5,163 bases of DNA from Streptosporangiaceae bacterium. Its GTDB lineage: Bacteria; Actinomycetota; Actinomycetes; Streptosporangiales; Streptosporangiaceae. The translations under genes and the position numbers were made by a program. The first letter of the stretch is position 1, and each line of letters begins with the position of its first letter. The stretch lies in NCBI GenBank assembly GCA_030038715.1, contig JASHSO010000540.1:1-5163 (forward strand). Reading direction: 5' to 3'. A model generated the notes under the pieces. The model saw only the letters and a program-made list of their open reading frames with translations, was not told the DNA's origin and did no database searches. Below, piece by piece: positions 1-5,163 of this stretch.

Positions 1-890
1 GCGAGACCCGCGAGCGCGAAGAACGCCTCCTGCGCGGCCGCAAGCCGGGGCGCATGCTGTAGTTCGGCCGCCTCGAGCTCGGCTTCGCGTTGTCGTGCCT
101 GACCGAGCGTGGTTTCCATCCGCTCGCGCACCTGGGCGGCTGCTGCCTCGTCGGTCTTGTCCCTCGCTAGCTCGGTCGCGAGTGTGGCGTAGTCGTCCGC
201 TAGCAGTCGCAGCCTGGCATCGCGCAGGTCGGCCTGGATCACGGCCGCTCGGCGTGCGATCTCGGCCTGCCTGCCGAGCGGCTTGAGCCGACGGCCTAGC
301 TCGCCGGTGAGGTCGACCAGACGGGTCATGTTCGCCTGCATCGCGTCTAGCTTGCGAACGGCTTTCTCTTTACGGCGGCGATGCTTCAGGACACCGGCCG
401 CCTCCTCGATCAGAGCCCGCCGAGCATCAGACCCGGCATTCAGCACCTGCTCGAGCTGGCCCTGGCCGACAATGACGTGCATTTCCCGGCCAAGCCCGGT
501 GTCGGAGAGCAATTCTGCGACGTCGAGCAGCCGACACTGGTCTCCGTTGATCGAGTACTCGCTCTGGCCGGACCTGAACAGGAGCCGGGAAATCGTGACC
601 TCGGCGTAGTCGATGGGCAAGGCGCCGTCGCTGTTGTCGATGGTGAGCGTGACCTCGGCGCGCCCCAGCGCCGGCCGAGCCGAGGTTCCGGCAAAGACGA
701 CGTCCTCCATCTTGCCGCCGCGCAGCGGCTTGACCCCTTGCTCGCCCATCACCCAGGAAAAGGCGTCGACGACGTTCGACTTGCCCGAGCCGTTAGGGCC
801 GACTATGCAGGTGATGCCGGGCTCGAACCGGAGAGTGGTGGCCGAGGCGAACGACTTGAAGCCGCGCAGGGTGAGGGTCTTCAGGTACAC
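1..890 (-). CDS. smc: Chromosome segregation protein SMC, N-terminal part (runs off left edge)
   Basis: This is the ATPase head and the start of the coiled coil of SMC, the DNA-loop-organising subunit of the bacterial condensin, which normally works with ScpA and ScpB on the nucleoid. Translating the minus strand from GTG at 890 gives 296 codons, open to the window edge. The start [15 protein letters not shown] is typical of the family. Walker A is GPNGSGKS at residues 31-38. The R-loop arginine is R57 in [13 protein letters not shown], and IVGQGQL at 140-146 is the Q-loop region. From about residue 160 the sequence turns into charged coiled coil ([15 protein letters not shown] onward). A full SMC is about 1,150-1,200 residues, so roughly three quarters, including hinge and C-terminal Walker B, lie outside. 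The start is fixed by GGGAGGAG 7 bases upstream. A hairpin separates it from the upstream gene, so it is probably its own transcription unit. The identity is near certain. Confidence 0.97.
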   Translation of the reverse strand, partial: MYLKTLTLRGFKSFASATTLRFEPGITCIVGPNGSGKSNVVDAFSWVMGEQGVKPLRGGKMEDVVFAGTSARPALGRAEVTLTIDNSDGALPIDYAEVTISRLLFRSGQSEYSINGDQCRLLDVAELLSDTGLGREMHVIVGQGQLEQVLNAGSDARRALIEEAAGVLKHRRRKEKAVRKLDAMQANMTRLVDLTGELGRRLKPLGRQAEIARRAAVIQADLRDARLRLLADDYATLATELARDKTDEAAAAQVRERMETTLGQARQREAELEAAELQHAPRLAAAQEAFFALAGL

Positions 891-988
891 CTGCCGACTC
901 CTCCCAGCCACCGGCCGACCTCGGCGAAGGTCCGGCTGTCATCTGGCCAGGGCCTGACCAGCACCCGGCCGTAGCGCGCGGCCGCCAT
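881..988 (-). CDS. Possible 35-codon leader ORF overlapping the smc start (tentative)
   Basis: An ATG at 988-986 opens a 35-codon frame ending in TGA at 883-881, so its last 10 bases overlap the first codons of smc in another frame. The predicted peptide starts [17 protein letters not shown] and ends GGVGRCT. By my count 29 of 34 codons after the start end in G or C, like real genes here, but in such GC-rich DNA this is weak evidence. There is no good Shine-Dalgarno sequence. However, a TAAAGT box ends 8 bases before the ATG, which would allow a leaderless start. I recognise no family. It could be a translationally coupled leader peptide for smc, or only a chance frame. An alternative ATG four bases upstream, in another frame, gives a 17-codon peptide. 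Confidence 0.25.
   Translation of the reverse strand: MAAARYGRVLVRPWPDDSRTFAEVGRWLGGVGRCT
898..905 (-). promoter_or_regulatory. Shine-Dalgarno site of smc
   Basis: On the minus strand this reads GGGAGGAG, with a 7-base spacer to the GTG at 890-888. It is one of the two strongest ribosome binding sites in the window, with that at 1349-1353, and it fixes the smc start. Confidence 0.85.
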
Positions 989-996
989 CCATTTGC

Positions 997-1002
997 ACTT
1001 TA
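997..1002 (-). promoter_or_regulatory. Candidate -10 box for smc transcription
   Basis: On the minus strand this is TAAAGT, which fits the TANNNT pattern of actinobacterial housekeeping -10 elements. It lies between the hairpin at 1088-1134 and smc, where a promoter is expected. Transcription would start around 988-991. No convincing -35 is visible at 16-19 bases upstream (the region reads GCAGGG), so confidence is low. Confidence 0.3.
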
Positions 1003-1087
1003 TCGCGGGTGAACGGCGACCCTGCGCATTCGGCCGCTCCTCTGCTCGGCGCGCCGCTGGCGGCCGACGCGAGCCGACAGGCCCCGT

Positions 1088-1134
1088 ACAAACCGAAGAG
1101 GGACGCTAAAGAGCGTCCCTCGCCGTCGGTTTGT
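1088..1134 (-). terminator. Two-tier hairpin, probable terminator of the small coiled-coil gene
   Basis: The outer arms 1088-1096 (acaaaccga) and 1126-1134 (tcggtttgt) pair perfectly over 9 bp. The inner arms 1098-1107 (gagggacgct) and 1112-1121 (agcgtccctc) pair perfectly over 10 bp with a 4-base loop. One unpaired base on one side and four on the other separate the two stems. It begins 15 bases after the stop codon of the 62-aa gene and precedes smc by about 200 bases. There is no uridine run after it on either strand, as is common for actinobacterial terminators. It could act in both directions, or be an RNA-processing or stabilising structure. Confidence 0.75.
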
Positions 1135-1149
1135 GGCCGCTCGCGCTCG

Positions 1150-1338
1150 TTAGGTGAGGGCGGGCTCGCGAACCGGAACCAGCATGTCGCTGCCGACCGA
1201 CGCGACTAGCACGTCGTTCTCGTCCTGCAGCCGGGCGAGTTCGGCTTCAAGGTCGCGTACTCGTTGCTGCAGGCGGCGCATCTCTGCGATCATGCGAGGA
1301 TCCGGGCCGCCGACGTGGCCCAGCAGAGCCTTTGCCAT
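1150..1338 (-). CDS. Small conserved actinobacterial leucine-zipper protein, 62 aa, function unknown
   Basis: The product starts MAKALLGHVGGPDPR and ends VREPALT. From memory, a protein with these same ends sits beside smc and acyP in Streptomyces and relatives; I know of no assigned function. Residues 16-44 form a nearly ideal coiled coil. Leucines L23, L30, L37 and L44 are spaced by seven (d positions). M20, V27, L34 and N41 fill the a positions, and the buried asparagine suggests a parallel dimer as in GCN4-type zippers. There is no basic DNA-binding region, signal peptide or membrane segment, so it is probably a small cytoplasmic dimer or an adaptor for another coiled coil. I chose the ATG at 1338, not the longer frame from 1383, because GGAGG lies 10 bases upstream and the MAKALLG start is the conserved one. 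It has wide gaps on both sides and is followed by a hairpin, so it is probably expressed alone. Confidence 0.85.
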   Translation of the reverse strand: MAKALLGHVGGPDPRMIAEMRRLQQRVRDLEAELARLQDENDVLVASVGSDMLVPVREPALT

Positions 1339-1348
1339 TGTGTAAGGT

Positions 1349-1353
1349 CCTCC
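1349..1353 (-). promoter_or_regulatory. Shine-Dalgarno site of the 62-aa gene
   Basis: GGAGG on the minus strand, 10 bases before the ATG at 1338. It lies inside the longer open frame that would start at 1383, so it decides in favour of the internal start. Confidence 0.8.
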
Positions 1354-1465
1354 ACACTGAGTGACCAGAGTGGGCAATCGCACACAGATGCCGGATACGG
1401 CTGTGCGCTGGTAACACCTTCATGGTCCCACCGTCAAGGGTATTCGGTCAAGTTAGCCGTTCGCG

Positions 1466-1480
1466 CAGGTCACAGACCTG
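1466..1480. repeat. Perfect inverted repeat, possible operator
   Basis: caggtc-aca-gacctg: 6-bp arms around a 3-base centre, upstream of the 62-aa gene and downstream of acyP. The short arms and tight centre look more like a dimeric repressor site than an RNA hairpin. On the minus strand it lies just upstream of the -10-like TAACTT, around where a -35 would be. A chance occurrence is quite possible. Confidence 0.35.
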
Positions 1481-1594
1481 AAGCCGGGCGGAGAATTCAG
1501 CAAGAATCAAGTATCAGAAAAAGGGTCGGAAGGGACGCCGCTCGGCACTGTGTCCGCGCTGCGGAGTAATCCCAGGTTCTCCCGATCCGCCACG

Positions 1595-1915
1595 TTATCG
1601 CTCTGAGAAGCCAGTCAGCCCGCCGGTTAGTTGCGACCAGCGAGCCGTCACGCGGCTGACTCTGCCGGGCGTCCCGCCACCTTCGAGTAGCCCGAGCAAT
1701 TCACCGCATCGATGCTCGGCTCCCTCCGCGACGACCTTGACCCGGCCGTCTGCCAGGTTCTCGACCCAGCCCACCAGGCCAAGTTCCAGCGCTCGCACTC
1801 GCACCCACCAGCGAAAGCCGACCCCCTGCACGCGGCCTTCCACCCATGCCGTCAGCCGCGCATCGCCGCCGTGCCGCGCCGTGCCGCCTCCCGGCGGCGT
1901 TAGGCGGCTCACCAC
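1595..1915 (-). CDS. acyP: Acylphosphatase
   Basis: A small cytosolic enzyme that hydrolyses acyl phosphates such as carbamoyl phosphate or acetyl phosphate to carboxylate and phosphate. The frame from GTG at 1915 has 106 residues. The family signature GRVQGVGFR is at 27-35, with the phosphate-binding R35. The catalytic asparagine is N53 in [13 protein letters not shown]. The C-terminal half keeps the family pattern (GTPGRVSRV, then GGLTGFSER). Usual length is about 90 residues, so the first 17 or so, rich in Gly, Pro and Arg, are an extension. The start is uncertain between adjacent GTGs at 1915 and 1912. The second overlaps the mutM stop as GTGA, typical of translational coupling, and only weak SD-like bases (GGAAC) precede. 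It is the last gene of the yceD-to-acyP cluster. A physiological substrate cannot be told from sequence. Confidence 0.93.
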   Translation of the reverse strand: MVSRLTPPGGGTARHGGDARLTAWVEGRVQGVGFRWWVRVRALELGLVGWVENLADGRVKVVAEGAEHRCGELLGLLEGGGTPGRVSRVTARWSQLTGGLTGFSER

Positions 1916-2760
1916 CGGCCGTTCCGCGGCCGTGGCTGGCAGACCGGGCAGGTATAGGACGAGCGGTTCATGAACTTCTCACGGCGGATCGGGGTGCCGC
2001 ACCGCGGACACGGCTCGCCATCCCGGCCGTAGGCGTTCAGCGAGCGGCCGAAGAAGCCGCTCTCGCCGTTGACGTTGACATACAGGCTGTCGAACGTTGT
2101 ACCGCCCGCCACGAGCGCCTCGGCGAATACCTCCTGCACGGCTGCCAGCAGCCTGGACACCTCGGCGCGGCGCAGCCGGTCCGTCGCCCTCGCCCAGTGC
2201 AACCTGGCCCGCCACAGCCCCTCGTCGGCGTAGATGTTCCCGACGCCGCTGATCAGGGACTGATCGAGCAGCGCACGCTTGATGCCGGTGCGGCGGACTC
2301 GCAGTCGCTCGCTGAGCTGGTCGGGGTCGAACGCCGGCTCCAGCGGGTCGGGCGCGATGTGTGCTATCGCCGATGGGAGCTGCGCCCCGTCAGCGCAGAA
2401 CAGCAGCTGACCGAACGTCCGCTGGTCGGTGAAGCGCAAGTCGAACTCGCCGTCACTGAAGGTGAACCGAGCCCTGACATGGGGTGAAACCGGGGCGTCC
2501 GGAGGTCCCACCAGGAGCTGGCCGCTCATGCCCAGGTGCGCTAGCAGGGCGTCGTCGCCGACCGGCAGCCACAGGTACTTACCTCGGCGCCGCGCCGCTT
2601 CGATCACGCGGCCCTTCATGCGGGCGGCGAAGTCGGCGGGCCCAGCCTCATGGCGTCGGATCGCCCTGGGGTGCAGAACCTCGACCGCTTCGATCCGCCT
2701 ACCGACGATGAAATGCTCGAGCCCGCGCCGCACTACCTCGACTTCGGGCAGTTCAGGCAC
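1909..2760 (-). CDS. mutM: Formamidopyrimidine-DNA glycosylase (Fpg/MutM)
   Basis: A bifunctional base-excision repair enzyme that removes 8-oxoguanine and formamidopyrimidines and nicks the abasic site. The start must be GTG at 2760, because the catalytic nucleophile is the proline exposed when the first Met is removed ([13 protein letters not shown]). The frame open 40 codons further upstream is rejected. The protein has 283 residues, close to the usual 270-290. Visible residues, counting Met as 1, are P2, E3, the catalytic lysine K61 in RRRGKYLW, M78 in HLGMSGQL, and the void-filling R114 and F116. The H2TH region [16 protein letters not shown] is at about 165-180. The zinc finger uses C251, C254, C271 and C274 with R266 in [10 protein letters not shown]. 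All key residues are present, so it should be active. It overlaps rnc by 8 bases with no clear SD, suggesting coupled translation. Confidence 0.97.
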   Translation of the reverse strand: MPELPEVEVVRRGLEHFIVGRRIEAVEVLHPRAIRRHEAGPADFAARMKGRVIEAARRRGKYLWLPVGDDALLAHLGMSGQLLVGPPDAPVSPHVRARFTFSDGEFDLRFTDQRTFGQLLFCADGAQLPSAIAHIAPDPLEPAFDPDQLSERLRVRRTGIKRALLDQSLISGVGNIYADEGLWRARLHWARATDRLRRAEVSRLLAAVQEVFAEALVAGGTTFDSLYVNVNGESGFFGRSLNAYGRDGEPCPRCGTPIRREKFMNRSSYTCPVCQPRPRNGRW

Positions 2761-3739
2761 CGGCGCTACCGTCGCCGGCGTTAGCGGCCGCTGCCGCGTC
2801 GCCGTTGGCCTCCGCTGGATCTCCGTCGGCCTCCGCCGCGGCGGCGGTGTCCCCGCTGGCCCCCGCTGCTCCCGCGACACCCCAGTTCACCTCGGCCGCG
2901 CCGACAGCACCGCCGTCGACCTCCACAGGGCTGGCTGAGGCACCCAACGGGCCGCCGGTACCGCCCGCCTCAGCCGCGGTCGCGGTACCGCCGCCCGCGT
3001 TCGCCGTGCCGGCGGCCGCGGAGGCTCTGGCCAGGTCCGCGGTGATCGCAGTCCAGGCCGCCTCGGCGGCTTGCTGCTCGGCTTCCTTCTTCGATCTGCC
3101 TTCTCCCTCGCCGTAGGTGCGAGTGCCGATCCGCACGAAGGCGTGGAAGGACTTCTGGTGATCGGGTCCGCTCTCCTCGACGTGGTATTCGGGTACGCCG
3201 AGAACCTCGGCCGCGGTGAGCTCCTGCAGCGACGTCTTCCAGTCCAAGCCGGCCCCGAGCCTGGCTGACCGCGCTATGACCGGGTCGAACAGCCGGTGCA
3301 CGAGCGCGTCCGCAGCCGCCAGCCCCTGATCCAGGTAGACCGCTCCGATGACCGCCTCCAGGGTGTCCGCCAGTATCGAAGACTTGTCCCTGCCGCCGGT
3401 GCCCTCCTCGCCCTTGCCCAGGCGGACGTAGGAGCCTAGCTGAAGACCTCGCGCCACGCCCGCCAGCGCGCGCATGTTGACCACCGCGGCCCGCAGCTTC
3501 GCCAGCTGGCCTTCCGGCAGGTCAGGGTACTGACGGAACAGGGTGTCCGTCACGATCACCCCGAGTACGGAGTCGCCGAGGAACTCGAGGCGCTCATTGG
3601 TCGGCAACCCGCCGTTCTCGTAGGCGAACGAGCGATGCATGAGGGCTCGGTCGAGCAGCTCCGGCCCCACCTCCACTTGGAGGGCACGGATCAGGCCGGA
3701 GGTCTGCGTCGGCGCCCGAGCCGCCGCTGAATCAGTCAC
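2753..3739 (-). CDS. rnc: Ribonuclease III with a long acidic Ala/Gly-rich C-terminal tail
   Basis: An endonuclease that cuts double-stranded RNA, needed for rRNA precursor and mRNA processing. The GTG start at 3739 is supported by AAGGAG 7 bases upstream. The RNase III domain (about 15-155) has the signature [13 protein letters not shown] with E49, E52 and D56, then E76, and the second metal-binding set D125 and E128 in [14 protein letters not shown]. The double-stranded RNA binding domain (about 166-234) starts DWKTSLQEL and ends in the RNA-binding [16 protein letters not shown]. The protein has 328 residues, against about 225-275 for the family. The excess is a low-complexity tail after about R238 with no Lys or Arg, about a dozen acidic residues, and mostly Ala and Gly. 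The tail includes degenerate repeats such as [13 protein letters not shown]. The two domains look fully active. The tail is probably disordered; its role is unknown. Confidence 0.97.
   Translation of the reverse strand: MTDSAAARAPTQTSGLIRALQVEVGPELLDRALMHRSFAYENGGLPTNERLEFLGDSVLGVIVTDTLFRQYPDLPEGQLAKLRAAVVNMRALAGVARGLQLGSYVRLGKGEEGTGGRDKSSILADTLEAVIGAVYLDQGLAAADALVHRLFDPVIARSARLGAGLDWKTSLQELTAAEVLGVPEYHVEESGPDHQKSFHAFVRIGTRTYGEGEGRSKKEAEQQAAEAAWTAITADLARASAAAGTANAGGGTATAAEAGGTGGPLGASASPVEVDGGAVGAAEVNWGVAGAAGASGDTAAAAEADGDPAEANGDAAAAANAGDGSAGA
2802..2836 (-). repeat. Short tandem repeat in the rnc tail, 21-bp period
   Basis: ccgttggcctccgc (2802-2815) and ccgtcggcctccgc (2823-2836) differ by one base and lie 21 bases apart. 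They encode two copies of an EA-[N/D]-GD unit, each with a preceding Ala, in the acidic tail of RNase III. This suggests that the tail grew by in-frame duplication. Confidence 0.6.
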
Positions 3740-3765
3740 CAGCCAGCTCCTTCCGTCCCGCCGTC

Positions 3766-3785
3766 ACGCGCTGTCGGGCGCGCGT
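3766..3785 (-). other. Small hairpin in the rpmF-rnc intergenic gap
   Basis: acgcgc (3766-3771) pairs with gcgcgt (3780-3785) over 6 bp with an 8-base loop. It lies in the 65-base gap after rpmF, and its nearer arm ends 13 bases before the rnc Shine-Dalgarno site (3747-3752). It could be a weak attenuator, an mRNA-processing site, or chance in GC-rich DNA. RNase III autoregulation through leader cleavage is known in other bacteria, but this stem is short for that. Confidence 0.3.
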
Positions 3786-3804
3786 CTGAACCCTCAAGGC
3801 TTGT

Positions 3805-3981
3805 TCAGGAAGGAATGATGACCTGGCGCCGGTTGTAGGTGCCGCACGTCGGGCACGCGGTGTGCGGAAGCTTCGGGTCGCGGCAATTAGGGCAGGCCAC
3901 GAGCTGCGGCGCCGTGGCCTTCCACTTCGCGCGGCGTGACCGGGTGTTGCTGCGCGACATCTTTCGCTTGGGTACTGCCAC
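3805..3981 (-). CDS. rpmF: 50S ribosomal protein L32 (zinc-binding form)
   Basis: A small protein of the large ribosomal subunit. GTG at 3981 gives 58 residues beginning [17 protein letters not shown], the standard L32 start, and ending [11 protein letters not shown] longer frame from 3999 is rejected, because its first six codons lie in the end of yceD and AAAGGAG sits 7 bases before the GTG. The zinc ribbon is intact: C30 and C33 (CPNC), C43 and C46 (CPTC). This is the zinc-requiring form rather than the cysteine-free paralogue induced in zinc starvation. It starts one base after the yceD stop codon, with its ribosome binding site encoded inside the last codons of yceD (Lys-Glu-Arg), so its translation is probably coupled to YceD. 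Confidence 0.97.
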   Translation of the reverse strand: MAVPKRKMSRSNTRSRRAKWKATAPQLVACPNCRDPKLPHTACPTCGTYNRRQVIIPS

Positions 3982-3982
3982 C

Positions 3983-4645
3983 TCAGCGCTCCTTTGCATG
4001 TTCCGGCGCGGTATCCGTCCGGTCTGTGGTGAATTCCCGTCCGGCTGACCCGTCCGGTCCTGCTTCGCCGCGCGAGCCAGCGTCGGTCGCCGTCGCGCGA
4101 AAGTCCCTCAGTGCCGACCACATGATGCCGCGGACCTCATGGCTGTGGGCGGGTCCCGCATCAGCCAGCCGCGCGCCGCACTCCGCGCACAGCCCACGGC
4201 ATCCCGCCTCGCACAGCGGCGAGAGTGGCAGCTCGAGAACCATGGCATCGCGCAGCGCGGGTTCCAGGTTCAGCAGACCGCTGCCATCAAGCGGATAGCT
4301 GTCGGTGTCGTCCGCGTCCCCGGCGTCTTGCACAGGTGCGAACAGCTCCTGAAACCGCACCTGGGCTGCCGACGTGAACGGCTCCAGGCACCGAGCGCAC
4401 TCGCCAGCCAGGGGCGCCGTGACCAGAACGGTCACCAGAACTCCCTCCGTGACTTCTTCGAGCCGCACCTCGAGCTCAAGCTCCGCGCCTACCGGGACCC
4501 TCACAAGCTCGACTCCCATGTGGTCGGGTGCCGCGACAGTGCGCGTTAGCGTACGCGCCGACCCGGGCCCGAGATCCCTGGTGTCGAAGACCAGCGGACT
4601 GCGGGGATCCGGCCCCTTCGTGTGGGTGGTGGCGGAATGTGGCAT
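3983..4645 (-). CDS. yceD: DUF177/YceD family protein (23S rRNA accumulation protein family)
   Basis: The YceD/DUF177 family is nearly always encoded just before rpmF. In E. coli and in plant plastids it is linked to 23S rRNA accumulation and large-subunit assembly; the molecular action is not clear. The product has 220 residues. The core runs from [10 protein letters not shown] (about 17-26) through [20 protein letters not shown] to the C-terminal cysteines. The paired cysteines C83/C86 in ECARCLEP, and C145, C149, C153 and C156 in [13 protein letters not shown], suggest metal binding in this actinobacterial branch (inference). After about residue 184 comes a polar, probably disordered tail of roughly 36 residues. 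The ATG at 4645 is the only start after an in-frame TGA about 30 bases upstream. No good SD is seen. It is the first gene after the promoter at 4748-4776. Confidence 0.92.
   Translation of the reverse strand: MPHSATTHTKGPDPRSPLVFDTRDLGPGSARTLTRTVAAPDHMGVELVRVPVGAELELEVRLEEVTEGVLVTVLVTAPLAGECARCLEPFTSAAQVRFQELFAPVQDAGDADDTDSYPLDGSGLLNLEPALRDAMVLELPLSPLCEAGCRGLCAECGARLADAGPAHSHEVRGIMWSALRDFRATATDAGSRGEAGPDGSAGREFTTDRTDTAPEHAKER
3989..3995 (-). promoter_or_regulatory. Shine-Dalgarno site of rpmF, inside the end of yceD
   Basis: AAAGGAG on the minus strand, 7 bases before the GTG at 3981. It overlaps the last sense codons of yceD and decides the rpmF start. Confidence 0.8.
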
Positions 4646-4747
4646 GGCAGCTTGGAATGACCTGGCGATAAGAACTCAGTGGCGTCAACCGTGGGTGTGG
4701 ACTCGATGGCACGATGCAGTGGCATGTCGACAGCATTTGGGTGCTCT

Positions 4748-4776
4748 AGTTTACCGGCTGGCCAACGGGATCCCAA
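4748..4776 (-). promoter_or_regulatory. Promoter of the yceD-rpmF-rnc-mutM-acyP cluster
   Basis: On the minus strand this is TTGGGA (4776-4771), a 17-base spacer, then TAAACT (4753-4748). Each box matches the housekeeping consensus at four of six positions with ideal spacing. Transcription would start near 4741, giving a leader of about 95 bases before yceD. It lies in the gap after coaD, so coaD is probably a separate unit or is joined by read-through. It is the best promoter I can see in the window. Confidence 0.65.
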
Positions 4777-4788
4777 CTTGGCCAACGG
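4759..4788. repeat. Two identical 10-bp direct repeats 20 bp apart, over the yceD promoter
   Basis: tggccaacgg occurs at 4759-4768 and again at 4779-4788, exactly two helical turns apart. One copy lies in the -35/-10 spacer and the other just upstream of the -35. Each contains the palindrome tggcca, and the upstream one extends to ttggccaa. Spacing and position look like a tandem binding site for a transcription factor. The regulator is unknown, and chance is not excluded. Confidence 0.5.
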
Positions 4789-4834
4789 CCGCCGGGCCGG
4801 TCAGCCGCGCGGGACGGACCTCGCGGGCCGGAGT

Positions 4835-5163
4835 TCAGGGCTCGGCCAGGCGACTGGTCAGCCGTGCGAGCACGGCACCGGGCACCAGGCCGCTGACATC
4901 CCCGCCGTACTTGGCGAAATCCTTGACCAGGCTCGACGACAGGAACGCATACAGCGGGTTCGTCGTCATGAACAGCGTCTCCACCCCAGCTTGGCTGTAG
5001 TTCATCTGCGCCATTTGCATCTCATAGTCGAAGTCACTGACCGCGCGCAGGCCCTTGACAATCGCCGAGATGTTATTGCTGCGGCAGAAATCGACAGTCA
5101 GCCCGTCGAACTCGTCGACCCGGACGTTGTCGCGCACCTTGGTGACCTCGCGCAGCAGTTCGA
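4835..5163 (-). CDS. coaD: Phosphopantetheine adenylyltransferase, C-terminal part (runs off right edge)
   Basis: CoaD joins ATP and 4'-phosphopantetheine to make dephospho-CoA, the penultimate step of coenzyme A synthesis. The window holds its last 108 residues, open through the right edge; the whole protein is usually about 160, so the N-terminal nucleotide-binding HIGH-like motif lies outside. The family motif VKGLRAVSDFDYEMQMAQMN (substrate binding) is clear, followed by the LSSSLVKD segment, which in most members reads ISSS-[LM]-VKE, so there are two conservative changes. The end GGDVSGLVPGAVLARL fits the family. A GTG at 5137 lies inside the gene and is not the start, since the homologous sequence continues upstream (LLREVTK). 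Its stop is followed by 189 bases with the promoter of the next cluster, and I see no convincing terminator after it. Confidence 0.96.
   Translation of the reverse strand, partial: ELLREVTKVRDNVRVDEFDGLTVDFCRSNNISAIVKGLRAVSDFDYEMQMAQMNYSQAGVETLFMTTNPLYAFLSSSLVKDFAKYGGDVSGLVPGAVLARLTSRLAEP

Larger units (their letters stand above)
1339..1594 (-). other. 256-base intergenic region between acyP and the 62-aa gene
   Basis: I see no gene here. It is less GC-rich than its surroundings, especially about 1490-1525. It holds a perfect 6-bp inverted repeat at 1466-1480. On the minus strand it also holds TTGACC (1446-1451), TTGACG (1432-1437), TAACTT and TACCCT, promoter-like pieces that do not combine into one well-spaced promoter. 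The best pair I find is TTGACG followed 18 bases later by TACCAG, which is weak. A promoter for the 62-aa gene is expected here from the gap size, but I cannot place it. Confidence 0.5.

Noticed and set aside
381..974. 197-codon plus-strand frame opposite smc
   Set aside because: It is antisense to an unmistakable SMC head and reads as a shadow of high-GC codon bias; no recognisable motif.
1384..1412. Imperfect hairpin cacag...ctgtg in the gap before the 62-aa gene
   Set aside because: Short stems with an unpaired bulge; no sign of a riboswitch or terminator beyond chance.
1846..2487. 213-codon plus-strand frame opposite mutM, and the neighbouring 2429-2938 frame
   Set aside because: Antisense to mutM and the rnc tail with all catalytic residues of mutM intact; composition is typical of a shadow frame.
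2761..2880. 40-codon upstream extension of mutM
   Set aside because: Fpg needs the proline right after the start as its nucleophile, so translation must start at the GTG at 2760; the extension is the rnc tail in another frame.
3732..4121. 129-codon minus-strand frame over rpmF
   Set aside because: Another frame of the L32 and yceD region; L32 in its own frame is beyond doubt.
4476..4785. Two minus-strand frames of 79 and 86 codons across the coaD-yceD gap
   Set aside because: They overlap the promoter and the first part of yceD in other frames and show no family motif.
4786..4799. Small GC stem (cggcc/ggccg, 4-base loop) after coaD, considered as terminator
   Set aside because: Only 5 bp, overlaps the upstream direct repeat, and such stems are expected by chance in this GC content.
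4374..5000. 208-codon plus-strand frame across yceD, the gap and coaD
   Set aside because: It runs opposite two conserved genes and their promoter; no motif and no ribosome binding site noted.

Overview
The window is a high-GC actinobacterial chromosome segment. This rests on strong G/C third-position bias, frequent GTG starts, and the gene order coaD - DUF177/yceD - rpmF - rnc - mutM - acyP - small coiled-coil gene - smc, which is the conserved housekeeping order of Actinomycetes. The SMC head, the zinc-type L32 and the small coiled-coil protein all look Streptomyces-like or related, but I cannot name a genus. Every supported gene is on the minus strand, so transcription runs from high to low coordinates. 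No mobile element, CRISPR array, tRNA or rRNA was seen.

Region by region, in transcription order: the 3' part of coaD (CoA biosynthesis) enters at the right edge and ends at 4835. A 189-base gap (4646-4834) holds the best promoter in the window (TTGGGA, 17 bp, TAAACT), interleaved with two identical 10-bp direct repeats set exactly 20 bp apart. It should drive a tight cluster: yceD (4645-3983), rpmF (3981-3805, one base after yceD), rnc (3739-2753, after a 65-base gap with a small hairpin), mutM (2760-1909, overlapping rnc by 8 bases) and acyP (1915-1595, overlapping mutM by 7 bases). A 256-base gap with an inverted repeat follows. Next comes a 62-codon gene for an almost ideal leucine-zipper protein (1338-1150), then a strong two-tier hairpin, probably its terminator (1134-1088). 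The 5' end of smc (890-1) runs off the left edge, after a leader with a candidate -10 box and a possible 35-codon leader ORF whose end overlaps the smc start.

Functionally this is core machinery: ribosome and rRNA biogenesis (YceD, L32, RNase III), repair of oxidised bases (Fpg), a small acyl-phosphate hydrolase, CoA synthesis, and chromosome organisation (SMC). There is no obvious new defence or mobile system. The least explained items are the leucine-zipper small protein beside smc, the acidic Ala/Gly tail of RNase III, the direct repeats at the yceD promoter, the composite hairpin, and the possible small ORF in the smc leader.
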